From positions 2,294,001 through 2,358,000 of the forward strand of contig NZ_CP022353.1 in NCBI RefSeq assembly GCF_002216685.1: 64,000 nucleotides of DNA. Reading direction: 5' to 3'. This stretch comes from Vibrio tarriae. GTDB taxonomy: Bacteria > Pseudomonadota > Gammaproteobacteria > Enterobacterales > Vibrionaceae. A model generated the notes under the pieces. That model was not told the origin of the DNA, made no database searches, and worked only from the letters and a program-made list of their open reading frames with translations. Below are positions 48,362-59,198 of this stretch, in pieces; position 1 is the first letter of the stretch, and every line of letters starts with the position of its first letter. The translations under genes were made by a program, and so were the position numbers.

Positions 48362-48691
48362 ACACTGCCTCTCAGTTGCTCAGTGTGTTTGATTCCCTAT
48401 GCCTAAGCACCACAGAAAGTAACTGTCACTTTCTTTCAATCAATGAGCATTATTGATGAAAAGGTCAGCAGTTTACTTATTACTCAGTCTAGCTCAATAA
48501 ATCATCAACATTAGACTTTAGTCTAACTGTAATGAAAAAATGACAATCGATCATTTTTAAAATAAATACAATAAGATAGAAAAAAGCCGCTCATTTCGAA
48601 AAGCGGCTTTGTATAGAATATGAATAAAAATCAGTAAATAGGGGCGACTTTCGTCGCCCCCACTTTTCTCATTATGCTGACTTAACATTGG
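48362..48691. other. Gene-free region with two hairpins
   Basis: AT-rich region without genes. It contains a hairpin AAAGCCGCT / AGCGGCTTT (48583–48610) and a GC-rich hairpin GGGGCGAC / GTCGCCCC (48641–48660). Both lie downstream of the leftward SIMPL-domain gene and probably end its transcript. Confidence 0.6.
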
Positions 48692-49388
48692 CTATGGTGC
48701 CAACTTATATACCACATCCACTCGATCACGAATCACCAAGGAGGACTCTTGATAGGTATCTGCCACATCCATTTTTTTCGCTTAGATTCGCCGCTCGCAT
48801 CATGATCGGCTCAACACTTGGCGTGTTGTAGTCTATCCGCCAAACGCCTTCTAAGCGGCGCTCAAATCCCTTAGCAAGAGACTGAGCTTTGAGCTTGGCA
48901 TCTTCAATCGCCGCCATACGCGCTTGCTGCTGGTATTTCTCTTGATCACGCACCTTCAGTTGAATGCTATTGACTTGATTGATACCAGACTCTAACGCGA
49001 TATCCAGATACTGATTCAGCTTACTCACCTCTTCGACCCTTACGGTAATCGAGCGAGAAGCTTGATAGCCCACTAACTCTGGCTTACCGTTTGCTGGATA
49101 GTGATATTGCGGGTTGATGTACAGATTTGAGCTCGAGATATTCTGCTGTGCGACACCGGATTTCACCAATTTTGAGGTGAATTCCGTTACCGCCTTATCC
49201 ACTGCCGCTTTCGCTTGTTCCGCATTCATTGTCGATTCAACAACCTTCACGGAAAACTCCGCCATATCAGGTACAGCAGTCACTTCACCATAACCTGAAG
49301 TCGAAATATGTGGAAAATCCCATTCCTGTGCAAAGGTAGGGCTTGAAAGAACAGAGAGCAGTAAAACCACCGGTGCAAATAATTTCAT
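48692..49388 (-). CDS. SIMPL-domain periplasmic protein, frameshifted near its C-terminus
   Basis: DUF541/SIMPL (YggE-like) protein with a signal peptide (MKLFAPVVLLLSVLSSPTFA). ISTSGYGEVTAVPDMAEFSVKVVE is the family start and GYQASRSITVRVEEVSKLNQYLDIALESGINQVNSIQL its core. The ATG at 49388 is chosen (upstream AAGGA). After AANLSEK the frame slips at a seven-base homopolymer (plus strand 48772–48778) and stops at 48726. With one base fewer it would continue MDVADTYQESSLVIRDRVD to a stop at 48692, giving a normal 231-aa protein. The role in the family is unclear; an oxidative-stress link is reported for YggE. Confidence 0.8.
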
Positions 49389-49488
49389 CGTTTCGATCCT
49401 TAATGTCATCGACTGCCCACATCATAAGCGAAGCAGTGCATAGATTCAGTCTCTACGCATAAAAATTACACAACTTTGACTCGGTCAA

Positions 49489-50385
49489 TTATTGAGGTAG
49501 TACGCTTTTCGCATAAGCGATGATCGCTTCGCTAATTTCAAGTAAGACGCCCGTTTCAAGCTGCCAATGATGCCAAAAAATCGGATATGACAGCATAAAA
49601 TCAGGCGTCATATTGATGAGAGCACCGCTTTCCAATTCCGAAATGATCTGCAAACGTGGGATCAAACAGTAAGCCGCGCCAGAAAGCGCTAAACGGACGA
49701 AAGCTTCTGAGCTGCCAACCGTGTGGTTGATGACTTTATCGCGTGGTACAGCAAAGTAATCCCATAAGAATTTATTGTGTAATTCGTCATATTGATCGTA
49801 AGACACCGCAGGCGCTTTGATTAATGAACGCGGGGTGACCCCCTTAGCAAAGTATTTTTGATAGAACTCTGGGCTTGCGACGCACAGATACTCCATCTGA
49901 CCCAAATACTCCGCACTACACCCAGTGATCGGTTGTGGCTCCAAACTGATTGCACCGACCACTTCACCATTTTTGAGCTTATCGAGGGTACGTGACTCAC
50001 CATAAATCACCAGATTCAATTCCACTTGGCGGCTTTTCATTACCTTATCCAGCGCCGGTAACAACCAAGTGGCTAGACTATCTGCATTGGTCGCAATCGA
50101 CATAGAAACCGGGCGAACATGCTCTTGGTTCGTCAACTCCGGAACCAACTCTTGTTCGATTAAACAGACTCGGCGATAGAGCCCAAGCAACTTTTTGCCA
50201 ACCAAGGTTGGCCTTGGTGGCTGCTCTCGGATCAACACTGGCTGAGCTAAGTATTTTTCTAACTGTTTAATCCGTTGTGATACAGCAGATTGGGAGATAA
50301 AGAGCTGCTCAGCCGCTCGTTCAAAACTGCCTTTACTCACCACACTATCTAGAGCTTCAATCCACCGATAATCCAGACCACGCAT
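49489..50385 (-). CDS. argP: LysR-family regulator ArgP
   Basis: 298 aa. The N-terminal helix-turn-helix begins [54 protein letters not shown], close to E. coli ArgP (IciA), followed by an effector-binding domain. ArgP senses Arg/Lys and activates the arginine exporter argO, which here lies divergently 164 bases away, strongly supporting the assignment. The shared intergenic region should hold the ArgP binding site. Confidence 0.92.
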   Translation of the reverse strand: MRGLDYRWIEALDSVVSKGSFERAAEQLFISQSAVSQRIKQLEKYLAQPVLIREQPPRPTLVGKKLLGLYRRVCLIEQELVPELTNQEHVRPVSMSIATNADSLATWLLPALDKVMKSRQVELNLVIYGESRTLDKLKNGEVVGAISLEPQPITGCSAEYLGQMEYLCVASPEFYQKYFAKGVTPRSLIKAPAVSYDQYDELHNKFLWDYFAVPRDKVINHTVGSSEAFVRLALSGAAYCLIPRLQIISELESGALINMTPDFMLSYPIFWHHWQLETGVLLEISEAIIAYAKSVLPQ

Positions 50386-50549
50386 TGCTTTCCTTATCTA
50401 TTTATTAGCCTTGTTAATATGATATTAAAATCATTAATTATACTTATCCACCTCAAATTATTATCTTGCTCAGCCTATCCCTTCGATCTGACGTTGCAAC
50501 TTCAAATCGGAACGAAATCACACTCCAATCATGCGGTATGAGGTAAAAA

Positions 50550-51185
50550 ATGAACTGGTGGATTCTGCTACAAGGATTCAGCTTGGGAGCGACCATGATT
50601 ATTCCCATTGGTGCTCAAAATGCTTATGTATTAAATCAAGGGATTAAACGTCATCACCACTTAACCACCGCAGCCACTTGTGGGGTGCTGGATATGATTT
50701 TTATCACGCTGGGGATTTTTGGCGGTGGTGCTCTCATCTCGCAAAATACCAGCTTGTTAATTGGTGTCACTTTGGCTGGAATTCTTTTTCTGTGTGGTTA
50801 TGGGTTTCTTTCTTTGCGTGCTGCGCTCAAACCGCCCCAAGCATCTGAATCCACGGCAAATCCGATGGCTGCAGGACGTAAAGCGGTCATTTTTGGTGCC
50901 TTTGCGGTCACTGTGTTTAACCCGCATCTCTATTTGGATACCGTGGTGATCTTAGGGTCAATCGGAGGCCAATTCCAAGGTGATGAGCGTATCTCATTTG
51001 CGATTGGTACCATTCTCGCCTCATTCGTGTGGTTTTTTACTCTTTCACTCGGAGCAGCAAAATTGAGCACCACACTCTCTAAACCTAGAGTCAGACAAGT
51101 GATTGATATGGCAGTCGCCGCGATGATGTTCATTATTGCCTTCGCGTTGACTAAGAACTTATATCTCAATCACTGGTTAAATTAA
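50550..51185 (+). CDS. argO: Arginine exporter ArgO (LysE family)
   Basis: 211-aa inner-membrane LysE-type exporter with about six hydrophobic helices. LLQGFSLGATMIIPIGAQNAYVLNQGI near the start is the diagnostic motif, and VFGAFAVTVFNPHLYLDTVVILGSIGGQ is the second repeat-like segment. It exports arginine (and possibly lysine analogues) under ArgP control. A stem (AAAAGCGGAGT…ACTCCGCTTT, 51199–51224) after the stop is a likely terminator. Confidence 0.92.
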   Translation: MNWWILLQGFSLGATMIIPIGAQNAYVLNQGIKRHHHLTTAATCGVLDMIFITLGIFGGGALISQNTSLLIGVTLAGILFLCGYGFLSLRAALKPPQASESTANPMAAGRKAVIFGAFAVTVFNPHLYLDTVVILGSIGGQFQGDERISFAIGTILASFVWFFTLSLGAAKLSTTLSKPRVRQVIDMAVAAMMFIIAFALTKNLYLNHWLN

Positions 51186-51248
51186 GCTATTACCGACAAA
51201 AAAGCGGAGTAAACACTCCGCTTTGGTATTTTGTATATAGCAAAACCA

Positions 51249-52112
51249 TTAATTGATTTTGTTCAGATGCACATCCATTTGTGGGAATGGAATTTCGATA
51301 CCGTTGGCATCCAGCGCTTCCTTGATCGCTTGCATTGAATCAAAGTACACCGCCCAATAGTCCGAAGTTTTACACCATGGACGAACCACAAAGTTGATTG
51401 ATGAATCCGCCAGCGTCAGCACACCAATGGTCATATCTGGATCTTTGAGGATACGAGGATCTTTTTCCAGCGTCTCACGCAGAACACGTTTGGTTTTCTG
51501 CAGATCAGACTTGTAAGAAACCCCAATCACCATGTCGACACGACGCGTTTCGTGACGTGAATAGTTAGTAATAGCACCGCCAATGACCGCCGAGTTTGGT
51601 ACCACAACCATTTTGTTATCTGGTGTTTTCAATACGGTTTGGAAGATTTGGATCGCATCAACCGAACCCGCTACCCCACCAATTTCCACGTAGTCGCCCG
51701 ATTTAAATGGACGGAAAGCCACAATCAGTACACCTGCAGCGAAATTAGACAGTGAGCCCTGCAGAGCGAGGCCAACCGCCAAACCTGCCGCACCGATCAC
51801 CGCTACCACCGAAGCCGTTTCTACACCCACACGACCCAAAGCAGCAATAAGTACAATCACAAACAGCAAATAGCGAACTAGGCCATGAACAAACTCCACG
51901 ACGGCCTTATCCATATCTTTCTTCTTCAATACTTTCGCAACACTGCCTGCTACCGCTTTCACGATAATATTACCGATAAACAGGATCAGGACTGCAGAAA
52001 TGATGTTCACACCGTATTGAATAAGCAGATCTGAATTGTTCGTTAGCCAAGTGTTAACCTGATTCAAACTCTCAACGATAGGTGCTTCAACACCAACCGA
52101 TTCACCAGCCAT
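51249..52112 (-). CDS. mscS: Small-conductance mechanosensitive channel MscS
   Basis: 287 aa, the size of E. coli MscS. Three N-terminal transmembrane helices end in the pore-lining TM3, GAAGLAVGLALQGSLSNFAAGVLIVAFRPF, with the alternating Gly/Ala packing of MscS. GDYVEIGGVAGSVDAIQIFQTVLKTPDNKMVVVPNSAVIGG is the conserved beta domain. It opens on hypo-osmotic shock to release solutes. It is a single gene just upstream of fbaA in the same direction as fbaA. Confidence 0.95.
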   Translation of the reverse strand: MAGESVGVEAPIVESLNQVNTWLTNNSDLLIQYGVNIISAVLILFIGNIIVKAVAGSVAKVLKKKDMDKAVVEFVHGLVRYLLFVIVLIAALGRVGVETASVVAVIGAAGLAVGLALQGSLSNFAAGVLIVAFRPFKSGDYVEIGGVAGSVDAIQIFQTVLKTPDNKMVVVPNSAVIGGAITNYSRHETRRVDMVIGVSYKSDLQKTKRVLRETLEKDPRILKDPDMTIGVLTLADSSINFVVRPWCKTSDYWAVYFDSMQAIKEALDANGIEIPFPQMDVHLNKIN

Positions 52113-52355
52113 AGTGCTTTCCTCTCATAATTTATAAAAACTCAGCAGAAATCAATAACTCAAATTTAGAGCTCATAGATAAACCGCCAAAAGTCAGAAT
52201 TTTGGCACGATAACGCAAAATCAACATTTCGCAAAGTCAGAGTTTAGTAAAGAACAACAAAACAAAAGGTTACAACGAATTTGCTACGCTCCCGTTACAG
52301 GTTAAACAATATTCAATCTCTCTGCTACCCATCCCACTGAGACTGCATAAAAAAA

Positions 52356-52380
52356 GAAACCCGCACTTGGCGGGTTTCTT
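52356..52380 (-). terminator. Terminator after fbaA
   Basis: GAAACCCGC / GCGGGTTTC with a five-base loop; T-rich on the leftward strand. It lies about 25 bases past the fbaA stop. The rest of the 293-base gap to mscS shows no gene. Confidence 0.85.
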
Positions 52381-52405
52381 CATTCAATCGAATACGAAAT
52401 ACGAA

Positions 52406-53482
52406 TTACAGTACGTCGATCGCGTTCAGATCAGAGAATGCTTTCTCTAGACGAGCAACCATGGCTGCTTGACCAGCACGTAGCCATACGCGTGGATCGT
52501 AGTACTTCTTGTTCGGTGCATCTTCACCCGTTGGGTTACCGATTTGACCTTGCAGGTAGTCATGGTTTTTCGCTTCGTATTGACGAATACCATCCCATGT
52601 TGCCCACTGAGTATCAGTATCGATGTTCATTTTGATCACGCCGTAAGAGATAGACTCACGGATTTCTTCCAGAGAAGAACCTGAACCACCGTGGAATACG
52701 AAGTTCAGAGAGTTTTCTGGCAGACCAAACTTCTCAGAAACGTATTTTTGAGAATCACGTAGGATAGTTGGAGTCAGAACCACGTTACCTGGCTTGTAAA
52801 CGCCATGTACGTTACCGAAAGAAGCCGCGATAGTGAAACGGTGGCTGATTGCGTTCAGTTTCTCGTAAGCGTATGCCACGTCTTCTGGAGAAGTGTACAG
52901 CTCAGAAGAATCCATATCTGAGTTATCAACGCCGTCTTCTTCACCGCCAGTACAACCCAGTTCGATCTCCAGAGTCATGTTCATTTTCGCCATGCGCTCT
53001 AGGTATTTTGCAGAGATCTCGATGTTCTCTTCCAGAGACTCTTCAGACAGGTCAATCATGTGCGAAGAGAACAGTGGTTTGCCAGTTTCTGCGAAGTGTT
53101 TTTCACCCGCGTCTAGCAGACCGTCGATCCAAGGTAGTAGGTTTTTCGCTGCGTGGTCAGTGTGCAGAATCACTGGAACGCCATAAGCTTCCGCTACAGT
53201 GTGAACGTATTTCGCACCCGCGATCGCGCCCAGAATTTGTGCTTGTTGACCTTCAAGTTTCAGACCTTTACCAGCAAAGAATGCTGCGCCGCCGTTAGAG
53301 AACTGCACGATAACAGGCGCTTTCACTTTTGCTGCTGCTTCTAGAACGCCGTTTACAGAGTCAGTACCTACACAGTTTACTGCTGGAAGTGCAAAGCCAT
53401 TATGTTTTGCTACTTCAAAAACTTTCTGTACGTCATCACCAGAGATAACACCAGGTTTTACAAAATCAAAGATCTTAGACAT
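52406..53482 (-). CDS. fbaA: Class II fructose-bisphosphate aldolase
   Basis: 358-aa zinc-dependent aldolase splitting fructose-1,6-bisphosphate into the two triose phosphates. VILHTDHAAKNLLPWIDGL carries the catalytic Asp and a zinc-binding His. IELGCTGGEEDGVDN and NFVFHGGSGSSLEEI hold further metal and phosphate ligands. Length and motifs place it in class IIA with E. coli FbaA. Epd, pgk and fbaA lie in order in one direction, the usual glycolytic cluster. Confidence 0.97.
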   Translation of the reverse strand: MSKIFDFVKPGVISGDDVQKVFEVAKHNGFALPAVNCVGTDSVNGVLEAAAKVKAPVIVQFSNGGAAFFAGKGLKLEGQQAQILGAIAGAKYVHTVAEAYGVPVILHTDHAAKNLLPWIDGLLDAGEKHFAETGKPLFSSHMIDLSEESLEENIEISAKYLERMAKMNMTLEIELGCTGGEEDGVDNSDMDSSELYTSPEDVAYAYEKLNAISHRFTIAASFGNVHGVYKPGNVVLTPTILRDSQKYVSEKFGLPENSLNFVFHGGSGSSLEEIRESISYGVIKMNIDTDTQWATWDGIRQYEAKNHDYLQGQIGNPTGEDAPNKKYYDPRVWLRAGQAAMVARLEKAFSDLNAIDVL

Positions 53483-53637
53483 GGATGGAATCCTATTTTC
53501 TGTCGTTTTAAAAAATAAAAACGGTAAGTTTCAATTCTTGCAAACGTTTGCTCACCAATCGCGGCATTCTACCAAACAAATGCTCGCCGTGCAGCAAACA
53601 AGAAAGCGGGAGTCTTACCCCCGCTCTCATTCGATTA

Positions 53638-54801
53638 TTACGCTTTAGCGCGTGCTTCTAGCATTTCTACTGCAGGCAGTTTTTTGCCTTCAACGAATTC
53701 AAGGAACGCGCCGCCGCCAGTAGAGATGTAAGAAACATCGGCTTTGATGCCGAACTTGTCGATCGCCGCTAGCGTGTCACCGCCACCTGCAACGGAGAAG
53801 CCTTCTGATTGTGCGATCGCTTCTGCGATACCACGAGTACCCGCTTCAAAGTTCTTGAATTCGAATACGCCTACTGGGCCATTCCACAGGATAGTTTTCG
53901 CGTTTTTCAGGATCTCAGCCAGTTCAGCCGTTGAGTTTGGACCCAAGTCGAAAATCATGTCGTCGTCTTGAACTTCAGAAACGTGTTTGATTTCGGCTTC
54001 TGCGTTCTCATCGAAAGCTTTGGCACAAGCTACGTCAGTCGCCACAGGAATCGCACACTCTTCCATCAGTTTTTTCGCTGTTTCAACAAGGTCAGCTTCA
54101 TACAGAGACTTACCTACGTTGTGACCCGCTGCAGCGATGAAGGTGTTCGCAATACCACCGCCAACCACCAGTTGGTCAGCAATTTTTGACAGTGACTCAA
54201 GTACAGTCAGCTTAGTTGATACTTTTGAACCACCAACGATAGCTACCATTGGGCGAGCTGGTTTGTCCATCGCTTTGCCTAGCGCTTCAAGTTCGTCAGC
54301 CAGTAGAGGGCCTGCACAAGCGATAGGAGCAAACATACCAACACCGTGAGTAGAAGCTTGAGCGCGGTGCGCAGTACCAAACGCATCCATCACGAATACG
54401 TCACACAGTGCCGCGTATTTCTTAGACAGCGCTTCTTCGTTTTTCTTTTCGCCTTTGTTGAAGCGAACGTTTTCCAGAACAACCAGTTCACCTGCGTTCA
54501 GTTCAACGCCGTCTAGGTAGTCTTTCACTAGGCGAACTTCGCAATCGAGAGCATCGTTCAGGTAGTTAACCACAGGCAGTAGAGAGAACTCTTCAGCGTA
54601 CTCACCTTCCGTTGGACGACCTAGGTGAGAAGTGACCATTACTTTCGCGCCCGCTTCCAAGCAGTGCTTAATGGTAGGTAGTGATGCAAGGATACGTGCA
54701 TCAGAAGTCACTTTGCCGTCTTTTACTGGTACGTTCAGGTCAGCACGGATAAATACGCGTTTACCTGCAAGATCCAGGTCAATCATCTTGATTACAGACA
54801 T
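53638..54801 (-). CDS. pgk: Phosphoglycerate kinase
   Basis: 387-aa glycolytic kinase producing ATP from 1,3-bisphosphoglycerate. I start at [26 protein letters not shown] (ATG at 54801); five extra upstream codons are not supported. RADLNVP and the nucleotide-binding stretch [15 protein letters not shown] near the C-terminus are diagnostic, and [12 protein letters not shown] binds substrate. A GC-rich hairpin (53598–53620) follows the stop. It lies between epd and fbaA. Confidence 0.97.
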   Translation of the reverse strand: MSVIKMIDLDLAGKRVFIRADLNVPVKDGKVTSDARILASLPTIKHCLEAGAKVMVTSHLGRPTEGEYAEEFSLLPVVNYLNDALDCEVRLVKDYLDGVELNAGELVVLENVRFNKGEKKNEEALSKKYAALCDVFVMDAFGTAHRAQASTHGVGMFAPIACAGPLLADELEALGKAMDKPARPMVAIVGGSKVSTKLTVLESLSKIADQLVVGGGIANTFIAAAGHNVGKSLYEADLVETAKKLMEECAIPVATDVACAKAFDENAEAEIKHVSEVQDDDMIFDLGPNSTAELAEILKNAKTILWNGPVGVFEFKNFEAGTRGIAEAIAQSEGFSVAGGGDTLAAIDKFGIKADVSYISTGGGAFLEFVEGKKLPAVEMLEARAKA

Positions 54802-54949
54802 GATTTGTCCTCTCAAACTATTTAAAGAAATGAAAATTCTGCAACTCGGCGACCCTGCCGAGTAGGTAAAATCTTAGCTGTTTACCGATATGGGGCTGCG
54901 TCCTTCGGGTTTCAATGTTCAAACCTGATTTGAAGTGCATGCTTAGCCG

Positions 54950-55975
54950 CTACTGCGTGGCCTGCATTGCCAATGCGGTATCTAACATCCGGTTGGCAAA
55001 GCCCCATTCGTTATCACACCAAACGAGCATTTTTACTAACTGCCCGTTACTGACTCTCGTTTGTGTCCCATCCACAATCGCGCTGTGCGGATCGTGGTTA
55101 AAATCGATGGAAACCAAAGGCGCTTCAGTATAGTCAACAATGCCACGTAATGTACACTGAGATGCGTTCACAATGGTTTGATTTACGTCATTAACTTTCA
55201 CATTTGATTTAATTGTGACACTTAAATCCATCGCGGTCACATTTACTGTCGGTACACGCACCGAAATCGCTTCAAATTTGTTAGAAAATTTCGGAAATAT
55301 TCTTTCAATACCTTTATGCAGCTTAGTATCAACGGGAATGATCGATTGACTGGCCGCTCGTGTGCGTCGTAAGTCATTATGATACGCATCAATCACTTGT
55401 TGATCGTTCATCGAGGAATGGATGGTGGTGATGGTGCCAGAATCAATGCCGAATGCGTCATCCAATACCTTGATGATGGGTACAATGCAGTTAGTGGTGC
55501 AGGATCCATTAGAAACGATTTTATGCTCAGCGGTTAGGGTTTCATGATTCACACCATAAATGATAGTGTTGTCGAGATCGCTAGCACCAGGATGGGAAAA
55601 TAAAACTAACTTCGCGCCCGCATCAATATGTTGCTGACCATCCTCTTGGCAACCATACACACCTGTACAGTCGAGGACTAAATCCACGCCTAAATCACGC
55701 CAAGGTAAGAGAGGAATTTCAGAAAGATGCAGAATGCGAATTGAGTCATACTCACCATTTTGATGGTGAACGTAGATATGCTGCTGATCATGGCTGATTT
55801 TTTTGCCAAAGCGACCATGGCTAGTATCGTATTGCAGGAGGTGCGCCATCGCATCCGGTTTGGCAAGCTCGTTCACCGCAACCACTTGGATGCGATCACT
55901 TTTGCCACTTTCATACACGGCACGTAATACGTTACGCCCAATGCGCCCAAAACCGTTAATTGCTACCCTCAGCAT
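54950..55975 (-). CDS. epd: D-erythrose-4-phosphate dehydrogenase
   Basis: 341-aa NAD-dependent dehydrogenase of the GAPDH superfamily that makes 4-phosphoerythronate for pyridoxal phosphate synthesis. The ATG at 55975 ([22 protein letters not shown]) gives the Rossmann start; the frame is open 44 codons further but that part is not GAPDH-like. The catalytic Cys is in [13 protein letters not shown]. Features separating Epd from glycolytic GAPDH and its linkage to pgk–fbaA support the call. Confidence 0.92.
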   Translation of the reverse strand: MLRVAINGFGRIGRNVLRAVYESGKSDRIQVVAVNELAKPDAMAHLLQYDTSHGRFGKKISHDQQHIYVHHQNGEYDSIRILHLSEIPLLPWRDLGVDLVLDCTGVYGCQEDGQQHIDAGAKLVLFSHPGASDLDNTIIYGVNHETLTAEHKIVSNGSCTTNCIVPIIKVLDDAFGIDSGTITTIHSSMNDQQVIDAYHNDLRRTRAASQSIIPVDTKLHKGIERIFPKFSNKFEAISVRVPTVNVTAMDLSVTIKSNVKVNDVNQTIVNASQCTLRGIVDYTEAPLVSIDFNHDPHSAIVDGTQTRVSNGQLVKMLVWCDNEWGFANRMLDTALAMQATQ

Positions 55976-56132
55976 CTTGTACCGCCTATCGCTCTCAGAT
56001 TGGTTGGCAATAGTAACCGATACTCTACGCTTTGGCACGGCGATCCTGTGCAATAAATGATTCCACCGCCGATCGCAAAACAAGCAGAGGATTGGCGCTG
56101 CTGCCAATCCTCTGAACCTCTACCTCTAATAA

Positions 56133-58091
56133 TTAGAAGGCGATGTCTAAGCCCAACCAGTAGCGGCGGCCATCTTCCACATAACCATATTCGGCATAGT
56201 TCACTTCCTGATCAAACAGGTTGTACACCGCAGCTTTAAGCGTTGCACTATCGGTGAGTGCGTAAGTCACGCCAGTATCGATAAAGGTGTAGCTTGGCGC
56301 GATGAAATCATTATTCGACGCCCCGCCTTCCGGCTGCATCTCCTTGCCACGATAGTTGAGGTTAGCCCAACTATTGAGGCGATCTGTGGTTTGCCAGCTC
56401 AAGTTGGCATTAAACAGATGCTTAGGTAACTGCAATAACGGACGGCCAGCAAATTCTCCCGTTTTCTGCTCCGAATGGGTGTACGTGTAGCTAGACGATA
56501 ACTCAACGCTTTCGGTGATCGGCAGACTTAACGTCGCCTCTGCGCCATAGGTTTCTGCTTCATCAATATTCACACGATAAGTAGGATCGGCGCCCCATTG
56601 GTTTGGACCATCAGTACAGATATTGGCAGGGCAAGCGACGCGAGTGATTTTATCTTGGAAATCATTATGGAAAGCGGTCAACGATGCCGCCAGACCTGAG
56701 CCTGCACTGTACACCAAGCTCAACTCTTTATTAACCGATGTTTCAGGCTTGAGATTAGGGTTGCCGTAGATATTACCGCCGCCACTGACTTGTCCCCAAT
56801 CCGGCGTTACTTCACGTAACTGTGGTGCACGGAAGCCAGTAGAAACGCCGCCTTTTACTGTCCATGCCGGATCGAGATTCCATACGCCATACACACGTGG
56901 GCTGAAGTGGCTGCCGTAGTTTTTATCATGATCCAGACGGCCACCAAAGGTCAGGCGGAATTGCTCTGCGAGCGCCCATTCATCTTCAATGAATCCCGCC
57001 CATTGAGTGTTTGAGATATGCGTGCGAGATGAAATTTTGTTGGAGGTTTTATCCTCTAAACTTTCGTGTTTACCTTCCACACCAAAGCTCAACATGTGCT
57101 CACCAATAGGAGCCACTAACGTGGATTTGAACACAGTGTTGTCAATGCTCATCTCACGAGATTTATTGGTGTTCTCTTCATATTGCAGATAAGTATCAGA
57201 CTGCCCAACATCCTGCCAATCCCCTTGGTGAGAGACGGCAACATGGTTGCGACGGTACTGGTTATCGGTATTGCTGCATGTACCTCGGCATCCGCTGGAT
57301 TGCGCCGACTTGCCCACGTTATTTTCGCGATCTTGGGCTGATACACCGGCTTCCAGTTGCAGTTGATGATCTGGATTGAGCTGGTAGTTGAGCTTTGAGG
57401 TTAAGCTGCGCAGTGATTTATCGCCGTAACCATGCTCAATTTCGTCTTCATCGCGTTGCGTGGTTTGCCCGTAGACTTGCAGCGATAGAGCATCACTTAA
57501 AGGTCCCGTTACGAAGAAATTAGCGCTTTGTTCATCGCCTGAGGCGCGATTTTCTTGCACCACGGTCGATAGCTGCACATTGCCTGACCACTGCTGCTGA
57601 TCTTTACGAGTGATGATGTTGATCACACCGCCAATCGCATCCGAGCCGTACAACGTAGACATCGGGCCGCGGATAACTTCAATGCGCTCAATTGCTTGCA
57701 GAGGCGGCAACCAACCTTGTTCGATGCCGGGGCCATCGCTATTGGGACGAGTCTGACGCGAGGTTTGACGTTTACCATCCACCAAAATCAAAGTGTAGCT
57801 TGAACCCATACCACGAATGCTGATATCGGTCTTATCTCCGCCACCCGTCACGGTTACGCCCGGAACACCTTTTAGTGCATCGGTCACATCACGGTAATAG
57901 CGAGACTCCAGATCCTCTCTGGAAATTACGCTGATACTGGCTGGCGCATTTTGAATGGCTTGCGCGTATCCCGCCGCAGTGACCACCATGGTTTCATCGG
58001 CTTTCGTCGCTTCTTGAGCAAAAGCGCTAGCCGAAAACATTAAGCCTAGTGTCACAGATAAACTGACGGGGGATGGATTGTGTCTGGACAT
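56133..58091 (-). CDS. irgA: TonB-dependent iron-regulated receptor IrgA
   Basis: 652-aa outer-membrane receptor. It has a signal peptide, a TonB-box-like segment DETMVVTAAG, a plug domain (about residues 40–160, GVPGVTVTGGGDKTDISIRGM and GSDAIGGVINIITRK) and a 22-strand barrel ending in the aromatic YWLGLDIAF. In V. cholerae IrgA takes up enterobactin-type catecholates and is strongly iron-repressed. It is divergent from irgB, its LysR activator, with a Fur-like box between them. Confidence 0.93.
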   Translation of the reverse strand: MSRHNPSPVSLSVTLGLMFSASAFAQEATKADETMVVTAAGYAQAIQNAPASISVISREDLESRYYRDVTDALKGVPGVTVTGGGDKTDISIRGMGSSYTLILVDGKRQTSRQTRPNSDGPGIEQGWLPPLQAIERIEVIRGPMSTLYGSDAIGGVINIITRKDQQQWSGNVQLSTVVQENRASGDEQSANFFVTGPLSDALSLQVYGQTTQRDEDEIEHGYGDKSLRSLTSKLNYQLNPDHQLQLEAGVSAQDRENNVGKSAQSSGCRGTCSNTDNQYRRNHVAVSHQGDWQDVGQSDTYLQYEENTNKSREMSIDNTVFKSTLVAPIGEHMLSFGVEGKHESLEDKTSNKISSRTHISNTQWAGFIEDEWALAEQFRLTFGGRLDHDKNYGSHFSPRVYGVWNLDPAWTVKGGVSTGFRAPQLREVTPDWGQVSGGGNIYGNPNLKPETSVNKELSLVYSAGSGLAASLTAFHNDFQDKITRVACPANICTDGPNQWGADPTYRVNIDEAETYGAEATLSLPITESVELSSSYTYTHSEQKTGEFAGRPLLQLPKHLFNANLSWQTTDRLNSWANLNYRGKEMQPEGGASNNDFIAPSYTFIDTGVTYALTDSATLKAAVYNLFDQEVNYAEYGYVEDGRRYWLGLDIAF

Positions 58092-58104
58092 TTACCTCTC
58101 CTTT

Positions 58105-58126
58105 AAATGATAATTATTCTTAATTT
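58105..58126. promoter_or_regulatory. Fur-box-like site between irgA and irgB
   Basis: AATGATAATTATTCTTAATT is close to the Fur consensus GATAATGATAATCATTATC and lies just upstream of irgA, where Fur repression of irgA/irgB is established in V. cholerae. Confidence 0.75.
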
Positions 58127-58235
58127 CAAGGGCGGATTATTCATATATTCTGTACTGGAGATAGATCGACACATGGAATAGTTCGGTCCAAATATGGAAC
58201 GTCTGTGGTAATTATTCTTTAAGGGTCAAATACCT

Positions 58236-59132
58236 ATGCAAGATCTCAGCGCCGTAAAAGCTTTCCATGCGCTTTGCCAACATAAGAGCCTGACTGCCGC
58301 TGCCAAAGCGCTTGAACAGCCTAAATCCACCCTGAGTCGCCGTTTAGCGCAACTCGAAGAGGACTTGGGACAAAGCTTGTTGATGCGTCAAGGCAACCGC
58401 TTAACGCTCACCAAAGCAGGAGAAGTGTTTGCGGTTTACTCGGAGCAGCTACTTGAACTGGCCAATAAAAGTCAGGAAGCGTTGCAAGAATTGAACAATC
58501 AAGTCACTGGCGAACTCACGCTGGTGGTACACCCGAATTTGATCCGCGGCTGGCTCAGCCAAGTGTTGGATGAGTTTATGCAGCAGCATTCGACATTGAA
58601 GATCCGTCTACTCAGCCAGTTTCAACACAGTGATGAGGTGTTTGAGCCCGATTTGATCATTTGGATTGAACACGCCGCCCCCATGGGTTATCGCAAAGAA
58701 CGCTTAGGCTATTGGCGCTATGCCGCTTACGCCTCTCCCAAATATTTGGCTCATCGAGATAAACCGACCCATCCTCGTGAGCTGATTCATCACCCATGGA
58801 TTGATTTTATTGCTTGTCGGCGCGCGGAGCTTGAACTGCACCATCCAGAGTTCGGCAGTTATTCACTGCCAGCACTAGAGAGTCGTTTACAAAGCGATAA
58901 TCTTGCCATGCAAGCCGATGCGATTGCCAAAGGTCGCGGTATTGGTTTACTCCCGACTTGGTTTGCCAATGGGTTTGAACGTGCCCACCCCGGTAGTGTG
59001 ATTTCTTGCGTCGATGGTTGGCAATCACAGCCAACAGAAATCAACTGCTTCTATCCGCTTGGCCGTCACCCACTTCGGCTGCGCCTATTTATTGATGCGC
59101 TTCGCCAAGCAAGGCCTGATGAGTGGCAATAA
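58236..59132 (+). CDS. irgB: LysR-family activator IrgB
   Basis: 298 aa. The N-terminal helix-turn-helix is LSAVKAFHALCQHKSLTAAAKALEQPKSTLSRRLAQLEEDLG, followed by the LysR substrate-binding domain. Its divergent position 144 bases from irgA matches the known V. cholerae irgB, which activates irgA under low iron. It converges on tkt with a shared strong terminator. Confidence 0.92.
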   Translation: MQDLSAVKAFHALCQHKSLTAAAKALEQPKSTLSRRLAQLEEDLGQSLLMRQGNRLTLTKAGEVFAVYSEQLLELANKSQEALQELNNQVTGELTLVVHPNLIRGWLSQVLDEFMQQHSTLKIRLLSQFQHSDEVFEPDLIIWIEHAAPMGYRKERLGYWRYAAYASPKYLAHRDKPTHPRELIHHPWIDFIACRRAELELHHPEFGSYSLPALESRLQSDNLAMQADAIAKGRGIGLLPTWFANGFERAHPGSVISCVDGWQSQPTEINCFYPLGRHPLRLRLFIDALRQARPDEWQ

Positions 59133-59158
59133 AAAATCCCGCCGCAGCGGGATTTTTT
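59131..59158. terminator. Bidirectional terminator between irgB and tkt
   Basis: AAAAAATCCCGC / GCGGGATTTTTT with a four-base loop; T-runs on both strands serve both convergent genes. Confidence 0.92.
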
Positions 59159-59198
59159 ATCGTCTATTTTTCTTTGCTTCACAAAGAATGGCTTTCAA

